Notes under the pieces: model-generated
The model's database searches: none
What the model saw: the letters and a program-made list of their open reading frames with translations, nothing else
What the model was told of the DNA's origin: nothing
DNA from: Mycobacterium florentinum
Lineage (GTDB): Bacteria > Actinomycetota > Actinomycetes > Mycobacteriales > Mycobacteriaceae
DNA: 64,000 nt
Direction: 5' to 3'
Assembly (NCBI RefSeq): GCF_010730355.1
Contig: NZ_AP022576.1
Coordinates: 806,001 to 870,000 of the forward strand
In this document: positions 53,687 to 62,414 of the stretch, piece by piece
Numbering within the stretch: position 1 is the stretch's first letter
How the letters are laid out: every line of letters starts with the position of its first letter
Program-made: the position numbers and the translations under genes

Positions 53687-55149
53687 GCTCGTGCGACGAG
53701 CCGGGAGACGATCGGCGCGGCCGGCGACAGGGGCGTCGAGACGAATTTCGCCTTCATGCCCCTGACCCAGCGCTGGCAGCGCTCGCTGAGCCGATAGTCG
53801 TCGGTCTGCAGGTGCGAGCGGGTGACGAGCACGCCGAGTTGGGCGCCCTCGGAACGTAAGTCTCCCGGCGCCGCGACCCGCATGTAAAACGCCTCGGACC
53901 CGTCGAGCAAGGTCGCCCAGTCGTTGGCGGACCGGTTAAAGGAGACGCGACCCTCGTCGTCGATGCGCCAGACGCCGGTGCGTGGCGTCGCGGTGAAGAT
54001 CTCGAGATCCGGCGAGGTCTCGGTGATGATCACCTGGCCCCAGACCTCGTCCTCGCCGTAGCCGCGCTCCCAGCGTTCGTTGATCTCCCCGATGTCGAGC
54101 TCGTAGTCCACGTCCATGTACTCGAGCAGATGGAAGAGAAACAGCGGCATGTCGGCGTATGCCTCGGCGGTCAGGTTCGTCATGGGGCTGGCGCCACTCA
54201 GGCGCGGATTCACCTCGCCGAGGTAGAGCTGGTCGGAGTCCAGGTCATGGAGCAGATCCACCTCGAAGTAGCCCCGGTAACCCTCGCGGCTCATGACATC
54301 GCCCAGCTTTCCCACCATTTCTCGTGCGGCGTGCGTCTGCGCGGGAGGCAGCACCTCGCGCCAGATGTCATTGCCGCACCAACTCCCCCTGCTCGGAGTC
54401 AACTCCGAATAACCGACGAGGCTCGTCATCGCGGGGCCGATCACGGTGCCGTGGCGGGTCACGGCACCCTCGAGGCACACCTCGACATTGCGGATGCGCT
54501 TCATGACCTTGAGCTCCTGCCCGACCAGGTCACCGGCGTGCTGATCCCAGTCGCCCTGACCGTGCACGAAGAACGTCCCGCTGCCGGCGTTGCCGTAAGC
54601 GATCGAGATGACGAGGTCGTCTCCCAATCCGGCGTCCTGTGCGAGCGCCAGCAATTCGTCGTAGGAGCCGGCCCGGCCGATCGTGTTGGGCACGCTCGGT
54701 ACCCCCGCCTCGTTGGCCAGGCGCGTCATGATGATCTTGGAACCGAGGCGCTCGCGCAGCTGCACCGGCGGATGCATGACCTCGAGACCCGCCTGCCGGG
54801 CGAGGGTCTGGATTTCCTCATTCATCATCACAAAGCAGCACTTGCCACCGGGACCTCTGCCCGCGATGAACTCGAGTGTCTCGGGATCGGACAGCAGGTG
54901 GCTGCACACCTCGTCCATGGAGTCGAAATCACGGCGGTCGCGTCGCCGGGGCAGGAACACCCGCGAGTGGGTGCCCTCGAAAGAGTCAAAGTAGGTCAGG
55001 TAGAAGAAGTTTCGTATCCACCGATCGACGCCCAACAGATTGAAAGGCGTCGGCGAGATGAAGTACAGCGGCACCCTGTTCGTGTGAAAGAACGCGCGTA
55101 TATCCGAGAGGCCGTTCAGCGTGCGACGTGGCTCTGGCTGCATGCCCAC
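53683..55149 (-). CDS. ATP-grasp domain protein
   Basis: A 488-residue protein. The central part (about 130-340) is an ATP-grasp fold of the biotin-carboxylase/D-Ala-D-Ala-ligase type: RLGSKIIMTRLANEAGVPSVP, VISIAYGNAGSGTF in the glycine-rich loop, then GYFEVDLLHD and LYLGEVNPRLSGASP as the metal-binding Glu/Asn strand. These proteins form acyl phosphates and ligate amines or thiols. It is not a carboxylase (no biotin partner). The ATGA overlap with a NylB-like hydrolase suggests linked synthesis and cleavage of an amide. An ATG two codons later is an alternative start. Confidence 0.85.
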   Translation of the reverse strand: MGMQPEPRRTLNGLSDIRAFFHTNRVPLYFISPTPFNLLGVDRWIRNFFYLTYFDSFEGTHSRVFLPRRRDRRDFDSMDEVCSHLLSDPETLEFIAGRGPGGKCCFVMMNEEIQTLARQAGLEVMHPPVQLRERLGSKIIMTRLANEAGVPSVPNTIGRAGSYDELLALAQDAGLGDDLVISIAYGNAGSGTFFVHGQGDWDQHAGDLVGQELKVMKRIRNVEVCLEGAVTRHGTVIGPAMTSLVGYSELTPSRGSWCGNDIWREVLPPAQTHAAREMVGKLGDVMSREGYRGYFEVDLLHDLDSDQLYLGEVNPRLSGASPMTNLTAEAYADMPLFLFHLLEYMDVDYELDIGEINERWERGYGEDEVWGQVIITETSPDLEIFTATPRTGVWRIDDEGRVSFNRSANDWATLLDGSEAFYMRVAAPGDLRSEGAQLGVLVTRSHLQTDDYRLSERCQRWVRGMKAKFVSTPLSPAAPIVSRLVARA

Positions 55150-55202
55150 AAGTGTGCCCCTGCCCGTGGCCGTGTGCAGGGTTTCAGGCGCTGCCTGCTA
55201 CC

Positions 55203-55658
55203 TCACGGCGAGAGCTGAACATGGCCTCCCGGCGGACGCGGTGGCGGTGGCGGTGGAGGCGGAGGTGGCGGCGCTTGCGGCGCGGGTTCCTGCGGCTGCG
55301 GCCCAGGTCCCTCCGGTTGTGGTGCGGGTCCCTGCTGTTGCGGCGGTGGCGACACCGGCCGTTGTGGTCGAGGTGGCGGTGACGCGGCGGGTGGCTCGAG
55401 TGGCCTTATCGTCGGCGCCGGGAGCGGCGGCGGCGGATCGGGTGTGAGGTCGCCCAACGGGACTGGTCTGATAAGCCCGGCCAGCACCGTCACCGTGCCC
55501 TGCTTGCCAGCTAACGTCACCGGTGTGAGCGCAACACCGACCACGCTCGCGCCGCTGCTTATCAGGGCAGCGATCACCGCGCACCGAGCAGGCATTCGCC
55601 GCTTGCGCTTGGCCATCGTGTTAGACGGCGCTATCGCGCTACGGTTCGATGCGGTCAT
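55203..55658 (-). CDS. Proline-rich membrane or exported protein
   Basis: A 151-residue protein with a basic start, a hydrophobic helix (MPARCAVIAALISSGASVVG, about 22-43) and a very proline-rich C-terminal half (runs of P with Q, E and A). The composition suggests a cell-wall-spanning or flexible exported segment. It ends 54 bases before the ATP-grasp start on the same strand. The long frames on the other strand here are shadows of the proline repeats. Function unknown. Confidence 0.55.
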   Translation of the reverse strand: MTASNRSAIAPSNTMAKRKRRMPARCAVIAALISSGASVVGVALTPVTLAGKQGTVTVLAGLIRPVPLGDLTPDPPPPLPAPTIRPLEPPAASPPPRPQRPVSPPPQQQGPAPQPEGPGPQPQEPAPQAPPPPPPPPPPPRPPGGHVQLSP

Positions 55659-55840
55659 ACGCTCCCGCAGTCGTCGCGCCTCCCCTAATCTGCGGGTTCG
55701 CGCGAAAGTCCAGTGGTGATCGACGGTTCCAGCCAGTTACGATGTCCATCATTGCAGGCGCAGTTGCCTCCATTGTTACCGTGTGGTGTCGATTCAATTA
55801 GACGCCGAGCCAGTGACACCAAAGAAACGGGAATCGTGCC

Positions 55841-56209
55841 GTGCGCATCCGCATCAGCCGCCTTGCAGCCGTTCTGGCTAACGCCTCGGCGGTGCTGACC
55901 GCCGCGGTTGCCTGCGCCGGAGCAGCGGGCGCCGACAGCCAGGAGGACCAGTTTGTGGCGTTGCTGGCGCAACTCCAGATTCCCGTCATCGATAACGTGC
56001 CCGGGCTCGTTTACCGGGCCCACGAAATCTGCGGCGAGCTCGATCACGGCTCCTCGGTTCAGTCGGTGATCGACGAAGAGACGAACACGACGTACTCGGG
56101 CAGTCCGCAATTGCGGCTGTACCCCGATCGCGTGACCCGCACCGCGACAAAATTCGTCACCGCCTCGGTGACCGTCTACTGTCCAAGCCATCAAGGCCAG
56201 CTTCCGTAA
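55841..56209 (+). CDS. DUF732 secreted protein
   Basis: A 122-residue protein starting at GTG. The signal peptide ends at about AGA-ADS (residue 32). The mature part has the DUF732 pattern: DQFVALLAQLQIPVIDN, AHEICGELDHG, FVTASVTVYCP. DUF732 proteins are small exported mycobacterial proteins of unknown role. Confidence 0.88.
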   Translation: MRIRISRLAAVLANASAVLTAAVACAGAAGADSQEDQFVALLAQLQIPVIDNVPGLVYRAHEICGELDHGSSVQSVIDEETNTTYSGSPQLRLYPDRVTRTATKFVTASVTVYCPSHQGQLP

Positions 56210-56264
56210 CGTATATTATTGCAGTGCAGCATGTTTCATCGCTTACGTTGCGCCCCATGAAGAT

Positions 56265-57344
56265 TCACCACCTCAGCGGCACACACTGCGGAATCCACCC
56301 GTCGAACAGCGGGCCCGACGACGTGCCGAAGGGCTTGGGATGCCACGCTTTGGGGACCTCGCCGCTTTTCCAGTCGAACCAGAAAAACGGGATCTTGGCA
56401 AGCCACACCTCAAAGAAGATGGCAAGTAGGTCCCGGGTCAGGTGCGACGCCGGACACCGATGCGCGCCTCCCCCAAAACTCCAATGCCGATGCGGACCAT
56501 CTAGTTTCATGTCCTGACTTGACATGGGGTCGGCCTCGTCGCGGTGAACCAGACCGACACACAACTCGACAGGAGACCCGGCTGGGATCGTCGTTTCGCC
56601 GATCGTCACGTTGCGAGTGGTGATTCGTGAAACGGTGTTCGCCCCGCCGTCCAAGCGCAGTAGCTCCTCGATGAAAAGCCCTAGCCGGCCTGGATTTTCG
56701 CGCAGCTCCCGCTGAAGCATCGGCTTGCGCGCCAGCATCGCCAGTCCCGCCGCGATAGGTAACGACGCGAACATGAAACCGCGGACTACCGACCCCATCA
56801 GTCCCATGACCTCTTCGTTGCTGAGCGGTTCGTCGGCGAGGCGGCTGATCACATCATGGCCACCCAGCGGGGCTCGACGGATCTGGCCAACCACCTCGGC
56901 GTTGACCGCATCGATACCAACTTGCCGCGGCAGCCCGCATGCCAATCCGGATGCTGCGTGACACAGCACCACGCCGACCAGCAGACCATTGCAGCGATCC
57001 TGTTTCGCAACGGCGCCGATGCTTTCTTCGATGAGCCCACGTATCGGCTTCAACAATTCCCGCGAACTGCCGGGGTTGAGCAGCTCGACCAAGATCGCGT
57101 GGTACGGGCCGAACGGCGGATTGCCGGGCATCATTTCGCCCTGGCGGCTGGCGAAAACTTCGCCGTCGCGTACAGCGGCCAGCACGTCGTCGCGGTGCCA
57201 TACCATGTACGTGCCGTCCGGCCCCTGCAACACTCTTTGACCGGCTCGTTCCGCGGCAGCATGCCACGCCCGAAAACCCGCGGCTGCATCCTCGTCGGAG
57301 CGCATGACTTCCCGCGAGGCGTCGCCCCCGGACCCAGTCACCAC
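56265..57344 (-). CDS. Degenerate cytochrome P450
   Basis: A 359-residue P450 relative (usual length about 400-420). The ExxR motif appears as EELLR, and the heme loop reads FGGGAHRCPASHLTR, with the cysteine ligand present. But the I-helix AGxDT oxygen-activation motif is missing (FMFASLPIA in its place), and about 50 residues are absent between the C and I helices, where an atypical stretch (around NGLLVGVVLCHAASGLACG) sits. The frame is open, but normal monooxygenase activity is doubtful. Family certain; function questionable. Confidence 0.7.
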   Translation of the reverse strand: MVTGSGGDASREVMRSDEDAAAGFRAWHAAAERAGQRVLQGPDGTYMVWHRDDVLAAVRDGEVFASRQGEMMPGNPPFGPYHAILVELLNPGSSRELLKPIRGLIEESIGAVAKQDRCNGLLVGVVLCHAASGLACGLPRQVGIDAVNAEVVGQIRRAPLGGHDVISRLADEPLSNEEVMGLMGSVVRGFMFASLPIAAGLAMLARKPMLQRELRENPGRLGLFIEELLRLDGGANTVSRITTRNVTIGETTIPAGSPVELCVGLVHRDEADPMSSQDMKLDGPHRHWSFGGGAHRCPASHLTRDLLAIFFEVWLAKIPFFWFDWKSGEVPKAWHPKPFGTSSGPLFDGWIPQCVPLRW

Positions 57345-57537
57345 GCACTCCCGACTTTCCCGATCGGCGGCCGCCGCGAAGCCCGCACCAACCGCACCAC
57401 CTGCAACTTCAACGCCGCCACTCTATCCGCAATATCGGCCGACGGCGCCGCGGCGGCCGCCAAGGATTTCTAGAGGATTCCGCAAGTAGCACTGCCGATG
57501 GTGAGTTCGTCCACTGAACAACTCACGAGGTTTCACC

Positions 57538-57915
57538 ATGAACAGCTACCGACTATCCGCCTTGACCGCCGCTGCCGGCGCCCTCTTCGCCGCCGCGGCC
57601 GTCATGCCCGCCACTGCGCAGGCAGCAGCGCCCGACCGTTACGCCGTGATCGCCTACTCCCCCGTGACCGGCTGGACAGGCTGGGAGAACAACGGCACCA
57701 GCATGGAGGAGGCCACCCATATCGCGCTCGGCAACTGCCAGGTACACGGCGCCGGCTGCACCGTCGCAGGGTGGGCCCGAAACGCCTGCGTCGCTTAGGC
57801 ACTCGGAGGTGGCCGATGGGGCGCACATTGGGGATTGACCCCGGCGGCCGCTCAGAACGCGGCGCTGGCCATGGTTACCAACGGCCGCATCGTCGAGCTC
57901 CGTTGCACCGGGTGA
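57538..57915 (+). pseudogene. DUF4189 protein interrupted by an in-frame amber codon
   Basis: An exported protein: signal peptide to about QAA (residue 30), then DRYAVIAYSPVTGWTGW and the DUF4189 core GCTVAGWARNACVA. A TAG at 57796-57798 ends the 86-residue frame. Directly behind, in the same frame, the family's remaining part continues (GGGRWGAHWGLTP ... AMVTNGRIVELRCTG) to TGA 57913-57915, which would give about 125 residues. A single base change (for example TTG to TAG) would explain this. No indel is needed. Confidence 0.8.
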
Positions 57916-57942
57916 CTGAGTCCACTCGGTCGTCCCCGAGGA

Positions 57943-58245
57943 TCATCGGCCGGCCGCGTCATCAACCGGCCAGCCGACCGCGGCCAACCGCCGCTTGACG
58001 CGCTCGGTATCTTCCGGCGACGGCATTTCATCGGTGAGCTTGGTGATCGCGACCCGCACGTCTGTGACGTCCACCGGCCTGTTGTTGCGGGAGATCACCG
58101 CGGCCGCGACCGCGATGACGTCGTCGTCGGAAAGGCGGCGACGAAGCAGCGCGAGCAGAGGCACGTAATCGCGAGCCGGAATACCCTCGGGATAGCCGGC
58201 ACGCAGGAAGCTCACAACTCGCATTACCACGTCCGACAGCGCCAT
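57943..58245 (-). CDS. DUF3349 protein
   Basis: A 100-residue protein from ATG 58245, the length of the M. tuberculosis Rv0543c-type family. The landmark sequence is [25 protein letters not shown], followed by [13 protein letters not shown] and a C-terminal arginine-rich helix. DUF3349 has no assigned function. An upstream in-frame extension to 58323 is unlikely. Confidence 0.87.
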   Translation of the reverse strand: MALSDVVMRVVSFLRAGYPEGIPARDYVPLLALLRRRLSDDDVIAVAAAVISRNNRPVDVTDVRVAITKLTDEMPSPEDTERVKRRLAAVGWPVDDAAGR

Positions 58246-58402
58246 CAGTTTCCCCGCTCTACGACTGCCTGGGTTAACAACCCTTGCTGGTCCCGCCACA
58301 ACTGGGGAACCCCTTTCCCCCATCAGAAACGGTTTGTCAATGGTGCGTCCAACGGGGCCACCTTGTGTACTAGTTCTCTTAAGGTTGCAACACGCGTTCT
58401 CA

Positions 58403-58408
58403 TATGGT
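58403..58408 (+). promoter_or_regulatory. Possible -10 element of leaderless phoU mRNA
   Basis: TATGGT fits the TANNNT -10 hexamer and ends six bases before the phoU ATG, with no Shine-Dalgarno between. This matches leaderless mycobacterial promoters. Confidence 0.45.
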
Positions 58409-58414
58409 TACAAC

Positions 58415-59062
58415 ATGCGCACCGCGTTCCACGAGCAGCTCGATTCACTCAGCGAGACCCTGAGCCAGATGTGCGGCCTGGCTGGTGTGGCGATGGAAGG
58501 TGCGACGCAGGCGCTGCTGCAGGCGGACCTGACGATGGCAGAAGCAGTCATCGCCAGCCACACGCGCCTCGCCCAGATGCGAAGTGAGGCCGAGGATGCT
58601 GCATTCGTGTTGCTCGCCCTGCAGGCGCCGGTCGCAAGCGATCTACGAACCGTGGTCGGGTGCATGCAAAGCGTCGCGGATGCCGAACGGATGGGCGGCC
58701 TGGCGTTACACGTGGGCAAAATCGCGCGCCGTCGCCATCCAGACCGCGCGTTGCCCGAAGAGGTGAGTGGCGACTTCGCCGAGATGGGCCGGATTGCGGT
58801 GGATTTGGGCCGAAGTGCAAAAGATGTCGTGCTCTCGGGCGATCCGGAGCAGGCCGCACAGATCAGCCGGGATGACGACGAGATGAACCGGCTTCACCAA
58901 CACCTGTTCACCGTCCTCAAAAAGAAAGACTGGCCACACGGTGTATCGACCGCCGTCGATGTCACTCTGCTGGGGCGCTTTTACGAACGCTTCGCCGACC
59001 ACGCCGTCGAAATCGGGCGGCGCGTCATCTTTCAGGCGACTGGAGAAGCCCCCAGCGAATAG
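58415..59062 (+). CDS. phoU: Phosphate-specific transport regulator PhoU
   Basis: A 215-residue protein of two repeated three-helix bundles with PhoU signatures: the first repeat around [13 protein letters not shown], the second around [10 protein letters not shown], and the closing [18 protein letters not shown]. PhoU (PhoY1/PhoY2 in M. tuberculosis) restrains the SenX3-RegX3 phosphate response and is linked to persistence. The start at ATG 58415 is preferred because a -10 hexamer sits just upstream. No pst genes are next to it. Its last 31 bases overlap the convergent TetR gene. Confidence 0.9.
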   Translation: MRTAFHEQLDSLSETLSQMCGLAGVAMEGATQALLQADLTMAEAVIASHTRLAQMRSEAEDAAFVLLALQAPVASDLRTVVGCMQSVADAERMGGLALHVGKIARRRHPDRALPEEVSGDFAEMGRIAVDLGRSAKDVVLSGDPEQAAQISRDDDEMNRLHQHLFTVLKKKDWPHGVSTAVDVTLLGRFYERFADHAVEIGRRVIFQATGEAPSE

Positions 59063-59799
59063 CGCTCACTGGTCGGGCTCGGGGCGTGGGTCATTGCAGC
59101 TGGCCCTGCGTCCCGGGGATACGCGCCGTCGAGGGTGAGACGGGCCATCTCGGCGATGAACACCTCGGCGCCGGGCTGCGGCGCGGATGCGCCTTCGAAC
59201 ATCCAGTCCCCAAACACCGCGATCGAAAAGACAAGCCCGAAAATCAGCCGCGTTACCACAACAGGGTCAAAGGGACGGAATCCACGATCGACGATCTCCT
59301 GCTCGATGATCGCCTCAAAACGTTCGATGAGTGCCCCCAGCGGCGGCGCCGACACGGCACCAGCGGTCAGAGATCCACCGATGGCCCGGGCGCCGATCAT
59401 CTCATGAATCAGCCAGCGGTTAGCCGACAAAACGTCGTAGACGCCACGGTAAAACTCATGGGTTTGAACGTATGGGGTCTCTGCACCACGCGGCCGTGCC
59501 ATCCAATCCGCAATGTATTCGGAGACAAACGTGCTGAACGGGGCGAGCACGGCCTCTTCGAAGAGCTTTGCCTTGGATCCGAAGTGCCGGAAGATCATCG
59601 GCTCAGACACCGAGGCGGCGCGTGCGATTTCCCGCGTGCTGGTACCGGCGTAGCCACGCTCAGCGAACAACGCCCGAGCCGATTCCAGCAGTAGGCGTTT
59701 TCCCTCACCGCGCGCTACTTGCTGGCCGTCGACCTTAGGCGTAATCGGCGCCCCTGCATTTTCGCAGGTCGTCCTCTGCACTGCAGGTGAGTTCATCAC
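59032..59799 (-). CDS. TetR family transcriptional regulator
   Basis: A 255-residue TetR regulator. The DNA-binding part (about residues 32-78) shows [24 protein letters not shown] and [19 protein letters not shown]. The C-terminal ligand domain is helical. It is the last gene of the minus-strand operon, 8 bases after the thiolase-like gene, and probably controls that operon in response to its substrate. Its 3' end overlaps phoU. Confidence 0.9.
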   Translation of the reverse strand: MMNSPAVQRTTCENAGAPITPKVDGQQVARGEGKRLLLESARALFAERGYAGTSTREIARAASVSEPMIFRHFGSKAKLFEEAVLAPFSTFVSEYIADWMARPRGAETPYVQTHEFYRGVYDVLSANRWLIHEMIGARAIGGSLTAGAVSAPPLGALIERFEAIIEQEIVDRGFRPFDPVVVTRLIFGLVFSIAVFGDWMFEGASAPQPGAEVFIAEMARLTLDGAYPRDAGPAAMTHAPSPTSERYSLGASPVA

Positions 59800-59807
59800 T
59801 TGGCGCC

Positions 59808-60986
59808 TCAGCTTCGGGCTAACCGGTATGCGGTCACCACGACGGCGCCGCCCAACCCGATATTGTGCTGCAGGGCGGCGCGCACATCGGGTACTTGACG
59901 TTCATCGGCTTCGCCACGTAGCTGCCAGGTCAGTTCTGCACACTGTGCCAGCCCGGTTGCGCCCAGCGGATGCCCCTTGGAGATCAGACCGCCAGAAGGG
60001 TTGACGACCCACCGTCCGCCGTAGGTGGTAGCACCATCGTCGATCAACCGGCCCGACTCACCCGCCGGACACAAGCCGAGGGCCTCGTAGGTGATCAGTT
60101 CGTTGGTTGAGAAGCAGTCATGGAGTTCGATCACCTGGAAATCGTCGGGGCCCAACCCGCTCTGCTTGTACACCGATTCTGCTGCAGCCCTGGTCATCCC
60201 ACTACCCACAAGCGAGATCGCCGAACCGTCGAACGTCGAGTCCAGATCGGTCACCATCGCCTGGCCGACGATCTCCACCGCGCGGTCGCTCAGTCCCTTA
60301 CGGTCGACGTAGTCTTTGCTCGCGAGGATCACCGCCGCCGATCCGTCCGAGGCAGGTGAACACTGCAACTTGGTCAGCGGTGTGAATATCTCGCGCGAGG
60401 CGAGGATCTCGTCCAGGGTGTAGACAGTCTGGAACTGTGCGTTGGGATTGTTGGCGGAGTGCCGGTGGTTTTTCTCCGCGACCTTCGCGAACTGCTCAAT
60501 GGTGGTGCCGTAGCGCTCCTGATGTTCGCGCCCGGCCAAACCGAACATGTACGGCGCGGGCGGGCCGACTTGTGGGGCGATCCGCTCGAAGGCCGCCATA
60601 TGAGTTCCCATGGGGTCGGCGCGATCGCTATAGATCGAATACAGTGGGCCGGGTTGCATCTTCTCGAAACCAACCGCCATGACACAGTCGACGATTCCGC
60701 CGCGGAGCGCCTGAGCGGCCAGGAACAACGCAGTGGACCCGGTCGCGCAGTTGTTGTTCACGTTGACAATCGGAATCCCGTTCAGTCCGAACTGGTAGAC
60801 CGCGCGTTGACCAGACGCAGAGTCACCGTACATGTAGCCCACATACGCTTGCTCGACGTCGCAGTATTCGACGCCGGCGTCGTCGAGCGCACGGGTGCCG
60901 GATTCCCACGCCATGTCGGTGTAGTCGAACTCTGCTCTGCTGCAGGGCTTTTCGAACTTCGTCATGCCGACGCCGATGACGAACAC
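59808..60986 (-). CDS. Thiolase-like/lipid-transfer (SCP-x type) protein
   Basis: A 392-residue thiolase-superfamily protein. The N-terminal [13 protein letters not shown] opening and the [15 protein letters not shown] loop around the active cysteine are typical of the SCP-x/nonspecific lipid-transfer branch, as are [30 protein letters not shown] and the final [11 protein letters not shown]. Family members act as thiolases or, in sterol degradation, as aldolase components (Ltp). GTG 60986 is chosen as start: it lies 11 bases after the alcohol dehydrogenase stop and the homology begins there. Probably cleaves the carbon chain made by the upstream dehydrogenases. Confidence 0.88.
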   Translation of the reverse strand: MFVIGVGMTKFEKPCSRAEFDYTDMAWESGTRALDDAGVEYCDVEQAYVGYMYGDSASGQRAVYQFGLNGIPIVNVNNNCATGSTALFLAAQALRGGIVDCVMAVGFEKMQPGPLYSIYSDRADPMGTHMAAFERIAPQVGPPAPYMFGLAGREHQERYGTTIEQFAKVAEKNHRHSANNPNAQFQTVYTLDEILASREIFTPLTKLQCSPASDGSAAVILASKDYVDRKGLSDRAVEIVGQAMVTDLDSTFDGSAISLVGSGMTRAAAESVYKQSGLGPDDFQVIELHDCFSTNELITYEALGLCPAGESGRLIDDGATTYGGRWVVNPSGGLISKGHPLGATGLAQCAELTWQLRGEADERQVPDVRAALQHNIGLGGAVVVTAYRLARS

Positions 60987-60996
60987 TCCCCGGCCC

Positions 60997-62115
60997 TCAA
61001 CCGAAGTCAACGATACCTCGCAGGTTGGTGCCGGCGTGCAGATCGGCATAGCCTTGATTGATCTCCTCGAGCCGGTATCGGCGACTGACCAACTCGTCCA
61101 ACGCGAGATATCCCTGTCGGTACAAATCGAGGAACTTTGGAATGTCACGGGTGGGTGAGGCCATTCCGAAAAGCGCCCCCTGTATCCGCTTTTGATACAT
61201 GGTGAGTTCGAGGAGATTGACCGGAAGCGTGTCGGCGCCGATATTGGCCACCGCCGTCAGCACCACTGTGCCGCCTTTGCGGATCGCCGAAAACGCTTGG
61301 CCGACATCGTCGCCGGTGGCGACACCCACGGTCACTACGGCTGAGTCGGCGCCTTGGCCGTTCGTGAGTGACAATGCCAACTCGGTGGCCTGAATCATAT
61401 TCTCCAGGACGTCGGTGGCTCCGAGTTTGAGGGCGCTGTCGCGTTTGAACGGCACCGGGTCGACGGCGATGATGCGCGCGGCGCCGGCGTGCTTGGCTCC
61501 CTGTACCGCGTTGATGCCCACACCTCCTACGCCCATGATGATGACGATGTCGCCGGGGCGCACCGCGGCCGCGTTAACTGCCGAGCCCCATCCGGTAGGT
61601 ACCCCGCAACCCACCAGACAGGCGACTTCGAGAGGGATCTCATCGTCGATGACGATCGCCGCGGCTGCGGGCATGACGCTGTATTCGGAGAAGGTGGACA
61701 CCAACGAGGCCTGGGCAACATCGGTGTCGCCGTGGTGGAGCCGAAATGTTCCGTCCAGCTGGGTTCCTAGCATCGTGAATGCACCGTTGTCGCAGATGTT
61801 TTGCTGTCCGCTCGCGCACCATCGACACCGGCCGCAGGGGGGCAGGAAGCTGGCGACCACGTGGTCACCCACCGCCACACTCGTTACGCCGGGCCCAATC
61901 GCTTCGACGATTCCGGCACCCTCGTGTCCGCCGCAGTACGGGTAGTGCGCCGACGGAACGTCGCCCTTTGCGACATGGTCATCGGAGTGGCACAGTCCCG
62001 CCGAGACGTAGCGCACTAACACTTCGTTCGCACGGGGTTCATCGACGTCCACCTCGACGATGTCCCACTCCCCGGGCGCTTCGAACAGCACCGCGGCTCT
62101 GGATTTTATGCTCAT
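60997..62115 (-). CDS. NDMA-type zinc alcohol dehydrogenase
   Basis: A 372-residue MDR alcohol dehydrogenase close in length to M. tuberculosis AdhB. The catalytic zinc site is in GLCHSDDH and GHEGAG, the structural zinc in [15 protein letters not shown], and the Rossmann loop is [22 protein letters not shown]-dependent members keep their nicotinamide bound and need mycofactocin as external acceptor; that link is known for the family, not shown here. It oxidises an alcohol to an aldehyde, the substrate of the aldehyde dehydrogenase at the front of the operon. ATG 62115 has AAGGCGG upstream. Confidence 0.9.
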   Translation of the reverse strand: MSIKSRAAVLFEAPGEWDIVEVDVDEPRANEVLVRYVSAGLCHSDDHVAKGDVPSAHYPYCGGHEGAGIVEAIGPGVTSVAVGDHVVASFLPPCGRCRWCASGQQNICDNGAFTMLGTQLDGTFRLHHGDTDVAQASLVSTFSEYSVMPAAAAIVIDDEIPLEVACLVGCGVPTGWGSAVNAAAVRPGDIVIIMGVGGVGINAVQGAKHAGAARIIAVDPVPFKRDSALKLGATDVLENMIQATELALSLTNGQGADSAVVTVGVATGDDVGQAFSAIRKGGTVVLTAVANIGADTLPVNLLELTMYQKRIQGALFGMASPTRDIPKFLDLYRQGYLALDELVSRRYRLEEINQGYADLHAGTNLRGIVDFG

Positions 62116-62131
62116 CTGATAGCCGCCTTTG

Positions 62132-62194
62132 CTATTCGAAGCCAACCCGTTTCATCGCCTCGTAAAACGACAAGGTTCCAAACTTGACTGTCAT
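62132..62194 (-). CDS. 20-residue ORF with strong ribosome binding site
   Basis: ATG 62194 is preceded by AAGGAGG at the right distance, the best Shine-Dalgarno of this operon, and opens a 20-codon frame ending TAG just before the alcohol dehydrogenase. The peptide (MTVKFGTLSFYEAMKRVGFE) has no Cys/Val-Tyr end like mycofactocin precursors. It may be a coupling leader or a genuine micropeptide. Confidence 0.4.
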   Translation of the reverse strand: MTVKFGTLSFYEAMKRVGFE

Positions 62195-62222
62195 CACGAT
62201 CCTCCTTGAAGGGAATTGCGCG

Positions 62223-62414
62223 TCATTCCAACGTGATTGCCTGCTCAGGACAGCTGAATCCTGCCTCTTGCACGTCGGCGAGATCGGTTGGGTCGATCTC
62301 TTCGACGAGAATCTGACTGATGCCGTCGTCGCCGACTGCGAAGACTTGCGGTGCGATGATCTCGCAGCGCCCATGGCCGTGGCAGCGCTGCGCATCGACG
62401 AAGGCTCTGGTCAC
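62223..62414 (-). CDS. [3Fe-4S] ferredoxin
   Basis: A 63-residue ferredoxin of the P450-partner type: AQRCHGHGRCEIIAPQVF with CxxHxxC ligands and CPEQAI with the last cysteine. It starts at GTG 62414, overlapping the aldehyde dehydrogenase stop (GTGA). Such ferredoxins usually deliver electrons to cytochromes P450, yet no intact P450 is in the window (the nearest, at 56265, is degenerate). A partner may lie beyond the right end. Confidence 0.9.
   Translation of the reverse strand: MTRAFVDAQRCHGHGRCEIIAPQVFAVGDDGISQILVEEIDPTDLADVQEAGFSCPEQAITLE

Noticed and set aside
55121..55447. Plus-strand frames over the proline-rich gene, valine/alanine-rich
   Set aside because: They are mirror products of the CCG/CCA-type repeats of the minus-strand gene.
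57796..57798. TAG read as pyrrolysine or programmed recoding
   Set aside because: No support for pyrrolysine in mycobacteria; a point nonsense mutation is simpler.
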